Assembly: GCA_964553255.1 (NCBI GenBank)
Contig: CAZKJS010000005.1
Span: forward strand, 1 to 54,573
Origin: JAQUCI01 sp964553255
Lineage (GTDB): Bacteria > Bacillota_I > Bacilli_A > Erysipelotrichales > Erysipelotrichaceae
Direction of reading: 5' to 3'
Length of the DNA: 54,573 nt
A program made the translations under genes and the position numbers. The notes under the pieces are model-generated. The model was given only the letters and a program-made list of their open reading frames with translations. It made no database searches and was not told the DNA's origin. The first letter of the stretch is position 1. Each line of letters begins with the position of its first letter. This document shows positions 51,899-54,573 of the stretch, piece by piece.

Positions 51899-52501
51899 AT
51901 GAAAATTGAAAAATGGCTAGATTATCAGATTAGATTTGTCGAAAAGAATGGCGAATGGTGGGCGGTGCTAAAAGATGTAACCGATGCACTTGAACTTAAA
52001 ACTTTTGATGTTAGAAAACGATTAGAAAAGGACATGGTTTCAACCCATACCCTGATAACAAATGGCGGCGTGCAACAAATGCTTGTTGTTAACGAATTTG
52101 GCATTTACGAAACAATATTCTCAAGTCGTAAACCCGAAGCTAAAGAGTTTAAACAATGGGTATTCAAAGTAATTAAAGAATTACGAAAAGAAAGTGGTCT
52201 AGATGGATTCCAAGTATTCAGATTATTAGACAAAGAACATCAAAAAGAAATGATGAAAAACTTGTCTAAATCACTAAAGAAGCCTGTAAGAGTAGATTTT
52301 ATAAAAGCAAATATCATCACGAATAAAGCAGTATCAAACAAGCATGGTTATTCAAAAATGATACATAAAAACGATATGACACCACAAATGCTTATTGAAA
52401 GACAAGAAATACTTGAAGATACAGTTGATCTAATGTCGGTAAATGACAAGTTTGAATTAGGTTTGTCGATAAGCTCAACCTTATACAAAAAATACAGTTA
52501 A
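51899..52501 (+). CDS. BRO-N domain protein, antirepressor-like
   Basis: This 200-residue protein has an N-terminal BRO-N domain: IRFVEKNGEWWAVLKDVTDALEL near 11-33 (in parts GEWWAVLKDVTDAL), NEFGIYETIFSSRKPEAKEFKQWVF near 77-100 (key NEFGIYETIFSSRKPEA) and IKELRK. BRO-N proteins of temperate phages act as antirepressors or DNA-binding regulators. The C-terminal half (about 115-200) is a different, charged domain that I do not recognise. GAAAGGACG precedes the ATG. It is controlled by operator 3 and the early promoter. Confidence 0.85.
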   Translation: MKIEKWLDYQIRFVEKNGEWWAVLKDVTDALELKTFDVRKRLEKDMVSTHTLITNGGVQQMLVVNEFGIYETIFSSRKPEAKEFKQWVFKVIKELRKESGLDGFQVFRLLDKEHQKEMMKNLSKSLKKPVRVDFIKANIITNKAVSNKHGYSKMIHKNDMTPQMLIERQEILEDTVDLMSVNDKFELGLSISSTLYKKYS

Positions 52502-52506
52502 AAGGA

Positions 52507-52731
52507 GTGATAAACATTTTTCTAAGCAACAAAGACATTATGTTTCTAGTTGGTTGTTCATCAGGAACAGCGAGCAAAATCAAACGCAAAGTATTAGATT
52601 ATTCAACTAGCAAAGGAGTGATATCAGTAGGTAACAACAAATGCCTAGCAAGAGACTTCTGTAAGCTATACGGACTTAATATTGACGACATAAAAAGAGC
52701 GCTTATCGACCAGAAAGAACGCTCAATGTAA
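52507..52731 (+). CDS. Small HTH protein, possible excisionase or phage regulator
   Basis: A protein of up to 74 residues. LSNKDIMFLVGCSSGTASKIKRKV looks like a MerR/excisionase-type winged-helix entry (core SNKDIMFLVGCSSGTASKI), followed by SVGNNKCLARDFCKLYGL. The start is unusual: GTG 52507 overlaps the AAAGGAG ribosome site, so initiation may instead occur a few codons later, possibly at a non-ATG codon such as ATT 52516, with no ATG in the right place. It follows the BRO gene by 5 bp. Confidence 0.6.
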   Translation: MINIFLSNKDIMFLVGCSSGTASKIKRKVLDYSTSKGVISVGNNKCLARDFCKLYGLNIDDIKRALIDQKERSM

Positions 52732-52772
52732 TTCTTAAAATTACACTTAAATTATAACACGAAAGGCAAGTT

Positions 52773-52988
52773 ATGGACATCTATTTCGATAAAAACAAAG
52801 AACGCATAAAAGAGCGTTGCATACTAAAGAATTCAGATGGAATGTATTACGGAACACATTTATATTACGGAAAGATTTGTATTGTGATGAATGGAATGGT
52901 AGGTTACTTAAGTCAATTAGCTATGCCGATTGATGATGGCTACTTCTTACCAGATTTTAAGGTGGTATATCGTGGAAAAAATCATTAA
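52773..52988 (+). CDS. Small unknown protein of the phage-like element
   Basis: Seventy-one residues with a Tyr/Gly-rich beta-strand pattern (GMYYGTHLYYGKICIVMNGMVGYL) and no recognised motif (a continuous run quoted in part only: MYYGTHLYYGKI). ACGAAAGGCAAGTT precedes the ATG. Its end overlaps the GTG of the next gene by 17 bp, so they are coupled. Function unknown. Confidence 0.6.
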   Translation: MDIYFDKNKERIKERCILKNSDGMYYGTHLYYGKICIVMNGMVGYLSQLAMPIDDGYFLPDFKVVYRGKNH

Positions 52989-53526
52989 ATGGCTAACGGC
53001 CTTAATCGCTATCGCATGTGTTATCTGTTTAGTTTCAATGATCTACGTAGCACATTTAGCCGATGCCGAATTAAAAAGAGCTTACGAATATTCAGAAACA
53101 TACGTAACATCAAGTCCTATTCAGTTAGCACACTTGATTAAACAACCTACAGAGCGAGAAGTAATATTCACAACATTTACCGATGAAGTATTAGGGTCTG
53201 GAATTAAACGCCACGAACTCGATACAAACGATTTAGGACTACTTACCTACAACAATAAGGTTGTTATAGCAACAGCCACCTACGAATGCTTAAACAGCTC
53301 ACATGGAGCTTGTAAGAAGATACAAGAACTACCAGAAGATTATACAGCGTTTAACTATTTCGATGAAATGCAAATCGAGTTTAGGGGACAAATCTATGAT
53401 GCTATCGTGCTTGACAGTTGTGGTTCATGCTCCGTCGATAAAGGCGAAGAACATCAAAGGGTAGATATATTAGTCGAACATAACTTTGACCATACCAAAG
53501 AAAACGGAAAGGTCATATTGAACTAA
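52972..53526 (+). CDS. Secreted/anchored 3D-like double-psi barrel protein
   Basis: About 184 residues. An N-terminal hydrophobic segment (LTALIAIACVICLVSMIYVA) acts as signal or membrane anchor. The C-terminal part reads NKVVIATATYECLN, then DEMQIEFRGQIYDAIVLDSCGSC and HQRVDILVEHN, which matches the 3D (Asp-Asp-Asp) / RlpA-like barrel pattern ending G-x-R-I-D-L; Asp in VLDSCG and RVDI are in place, and two or more Cys pairs are extra. I prefer GTG 52972, six bases after AAGGTGG, over the longer frame from 52930. 3D domains usually belong to peptidoglycan-acting enzymes. The role in a phage early region is unclear. Confidence 0.65.
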   Translation: MEKIIKWLTALIAIACVICLVSMIYVAHLADAELKRAYEYSETYVTSSPIQLAHLIKQPTEREVIFTTFTDEVLGSGIKRHELDTNDLGLLTYNNKVVIATATYECLNSSHGACKKIQELPEDYTAFNYFDEMQIEFRGQIYDAIVLDSCGSCSVDKGEEHQRVDILVEHNFDHTKENGKVILN

Positions 53527-53530
53527 GTTG

Positions 53531-53585
53531 TGCCTAGGGAGAAAACTCCAATTCTCCTTTACCTCTTTCACATCTCCCTAGGGCA
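53531..53585. repeat. Long-range inverted repeat in an untranslated gap
   Basis: TGCCTAGGGAGA (53531-53542) pairs with TCTCCCTAGGGCA (53573-53585) with one bulged G, enclosing about 30 bases that themselves contain GGAG...CTCC and TTCTCC alternatives. The gap lies between two early genes of the element and is not followed by a T-run, so it is probably not a simple terminator. Confidence 0.75.
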
Positions 53586-53636
53586 ACGAACAAAACAATA
53601 GCGATATTGTCCAACAAAAAGGACAGAAAGGAAATT

Positions 53637-54227
53637 ATGAAACATTATAAAAGCGTATTTGAAAACGAGCAAGAATTATTAAAAGCTTTGATAGACATTC
53701 ATTTGAACGGGAATGATATAGAATGCGATCCAATGTATTTTAAAGGCAATTTTTATAAAGATGGTATAAATGCTCCAAAATATAAGTTTGATATTAACCC
53801 ACAAACCATAGAAACAGAACTTGGAAATGCAACTTGTTTGCCGTTGGAAGAAAAACAATTAAATAGCATAATTCTCGATCCGCCGTTCTTATTCGGAATA
53901 CATGGCAAAACCAAACATTATTACAGTGCGAAAACACACACAATGTTTCAAGACTACGAAGATCTTAAAACAACATATGAAGGAATAATTAAAGAAGCTA
54001 GTAGGGTATTAAAAAAGAAGGGCAAGCTTATATTTAAATGCCAAGACTATACAGATAGTAAAACAACAATGACACACATATTAGTCCATGACATAGCGAT
54101 AGATAATGGTTTTTATGCTAAAGATTTAGCGATATTAGTAAAACCACTAAAAGTATATAATGGCAATTTAATTCAAAGACACTTAAGGAAAATACATACA
54201 TATTTCTATGTGTTTGAAAAAGTTTAA
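53637..54227 (+). CDS. Putative DNA adenine/cytosine-N4 methyltransferase
   Basis: This 196-residue protein carries DPPF (in IILDPPFLFGIHG near 92), the catalytic motif of amino-methyltransferases, and KKKGKLIFKCQDY near 135, the usual strand after it. The segment INPQTIETELGNATCLPLEEKQLNSI is compatible with the N-terminal part of a Rossmann fold, but no clear SAM-binding FxGxG box is seen, so the order may be permuted as in beta-class enzymes. ATG 53637 follows AGAAAGGA; the TTG at 53607 adds ten unlikely residues. Phage methylases of this type protect phage DNA from host restriction. Confidence 0.72.
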   Translation: MKHYKSVFENEQELLKALIDIHLNGNDIECDPMYFKGNFYKDGINAPKYKFDINPQTIETELGNATCLPLEEKQLNSIILDPPFLFGIHGKTKHYYSAKTHTMFQDYEDLKTTYEGIIKEASRVLKKKGKLIFKCQDYTDSKTTMTHILVHDIAIDNGFYAKDLAILVKPLKVYNGNLIQRHLRKIHTYFYVFEKV

Positions 54228-54239
54228 CGAAAGGAACTT

Positions 54240-54551
54240 ATGGAAAAATACTATAAATGTCCAGATTGCAAAACCGAGTTTAGCGAAGAAGAATCACACT
54301 ACTTTAAGGAATATGGCAAGTATGTAATGCAATGTCCTAAATGTGATAATTGGGAACTAGACGAAGGGTTTAAATGCAAAGAATGCGAACAATGGTTTAT
54401 GACACCTAAGGTTGATGATGTTGAGTTATGCGAAGAATGCTATACAGAAGCATTAAAGAGATTACAAGACGATTACAAGACATTCATCGATAAATACAAT
54501 GAAACAGATACGGCTATATTAGAAGATTATTTGGCTAGTAAATATTACTAA
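54240..54551 (+). CDS. Multi-zinc-ribbon protein
   Basis: A 103-residue protein with four CxxC knuckles: CPDC (residues 8-11), CPKC near 32, CKEC near 46 and CEEC near 63, enough for two zinc sites. The last 40 residues are a charged helix. Probably a nucleic-acid- or protein-binding adaptor of the element; there is no specific family I can name. CGAAAGGAACTT precedes the ATG, and it follows the methylase gene by 12 bp. Confidence 0.65.
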   Translation: MEKYYKCPDCKTEFSEEESHYFKEYGKYVMQCPKCDNWELDEGFKCKECEQWFMTPKVDDVELCEECYTEALKRLQDDYKTFIDKYNETDTAILEDYLASKYY

Positions 54552-54562
54552 AGGAGCAATAA

Positions 54563-54573
54563 ATGGAAAAAGA
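54563..54573 (+). CDS. Start of a further gene, cut by the window end
   Basis: Only ATG and the next codons (Met-Glu-Lys) are inside the window. AAAGGAGCAATAA precedes it, a good ribosome site, so a real gene of the early operon probably starts here. Nothing can be said about its product. Confidence 0.5.

Overview
The window is AT-rich DNA from a low-GC Gram-positive bacterium (Bacillota; gene content fits the Erysipelotrichia/Mollicutes-relative range, but I cannot fix the lineage from sequence alone). It uses the standard genetic code: TGA terminates several genes (for example at 10072-10074 and 20030-20032) and Trp is read from TGG. An alanine racemase, amino-sugar deacetylases, lipoproteins and many Shine-Dalgarno sites (AGGAGG-like) agree with this.

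Positions 1-16,000 form a defence-type island with long, decayed spacers. It starts with a 5'-truncated large serine recombinase. A four-gene block follows: an Eco57I-type restriction enzyme fused to a methylase, a companion methylase, an OLD-family ATPase/TOPRIM nuclease and a UvrD-like helicase; the last two make a Gabija-like pair. Next come an unrecognised two-gene unit (10196-11167) and a nuclease-helicase gene of the Schlafen group-3-like helicase family (DUF2075), broken by one stop codon exactly where the Walker B glutamate should be (13242-13244). The island ends with the most interesting element: a strong promoter driving a short RNA of two tandem repeats. Each repeat can fold as the same hairpin/pseudoknot with compensatory base changes. 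A strong terminator and a gene for a PBECR4-like nuclease-fold protein follow. This is the layout of a type III (RNA antitoxin) toxin-antitoxin locus, with a toxin family I do not know from such loci.

Positions 16,000-49,640 look like ordinary chromosome: an AspT-type carrier, two tandem Cof-type HAD phosphatases, chbG-nagA amino-sugar deacetylation genes plus a second nagA, a heterodimeric ABC exporter, a nucleotide-sugar epimerase, an AbrB-type transporter, a DUF5131 protein, a MATE exporter, a methyltransferase, a lipoprotein with an internally duplicated domain, a glycosyltransferase, a TetR-controlled ABC-2 exporter operon led by a small membrane peptide, a divergent zinc-uptake locus (znuBC/znuA), an AlkA-type glycosylase, tRNA-Ser(CGA), a full oppABCDF operon and alanine racemase.

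From tRNA-Val(TAC) at 49642-49717 to the right end is one end of an integrated phage-like element: tyrosine integrase beside the tRNA, a zinc-ribbon membrane protein, a divergent repressor/Cro-type switch with three matching 19-bp operators and two good promoters, a BRO-family antirepressor-like protein, and early genes including a putative DNA methylase. The element runs past the window, so its far attachment site is not seen.
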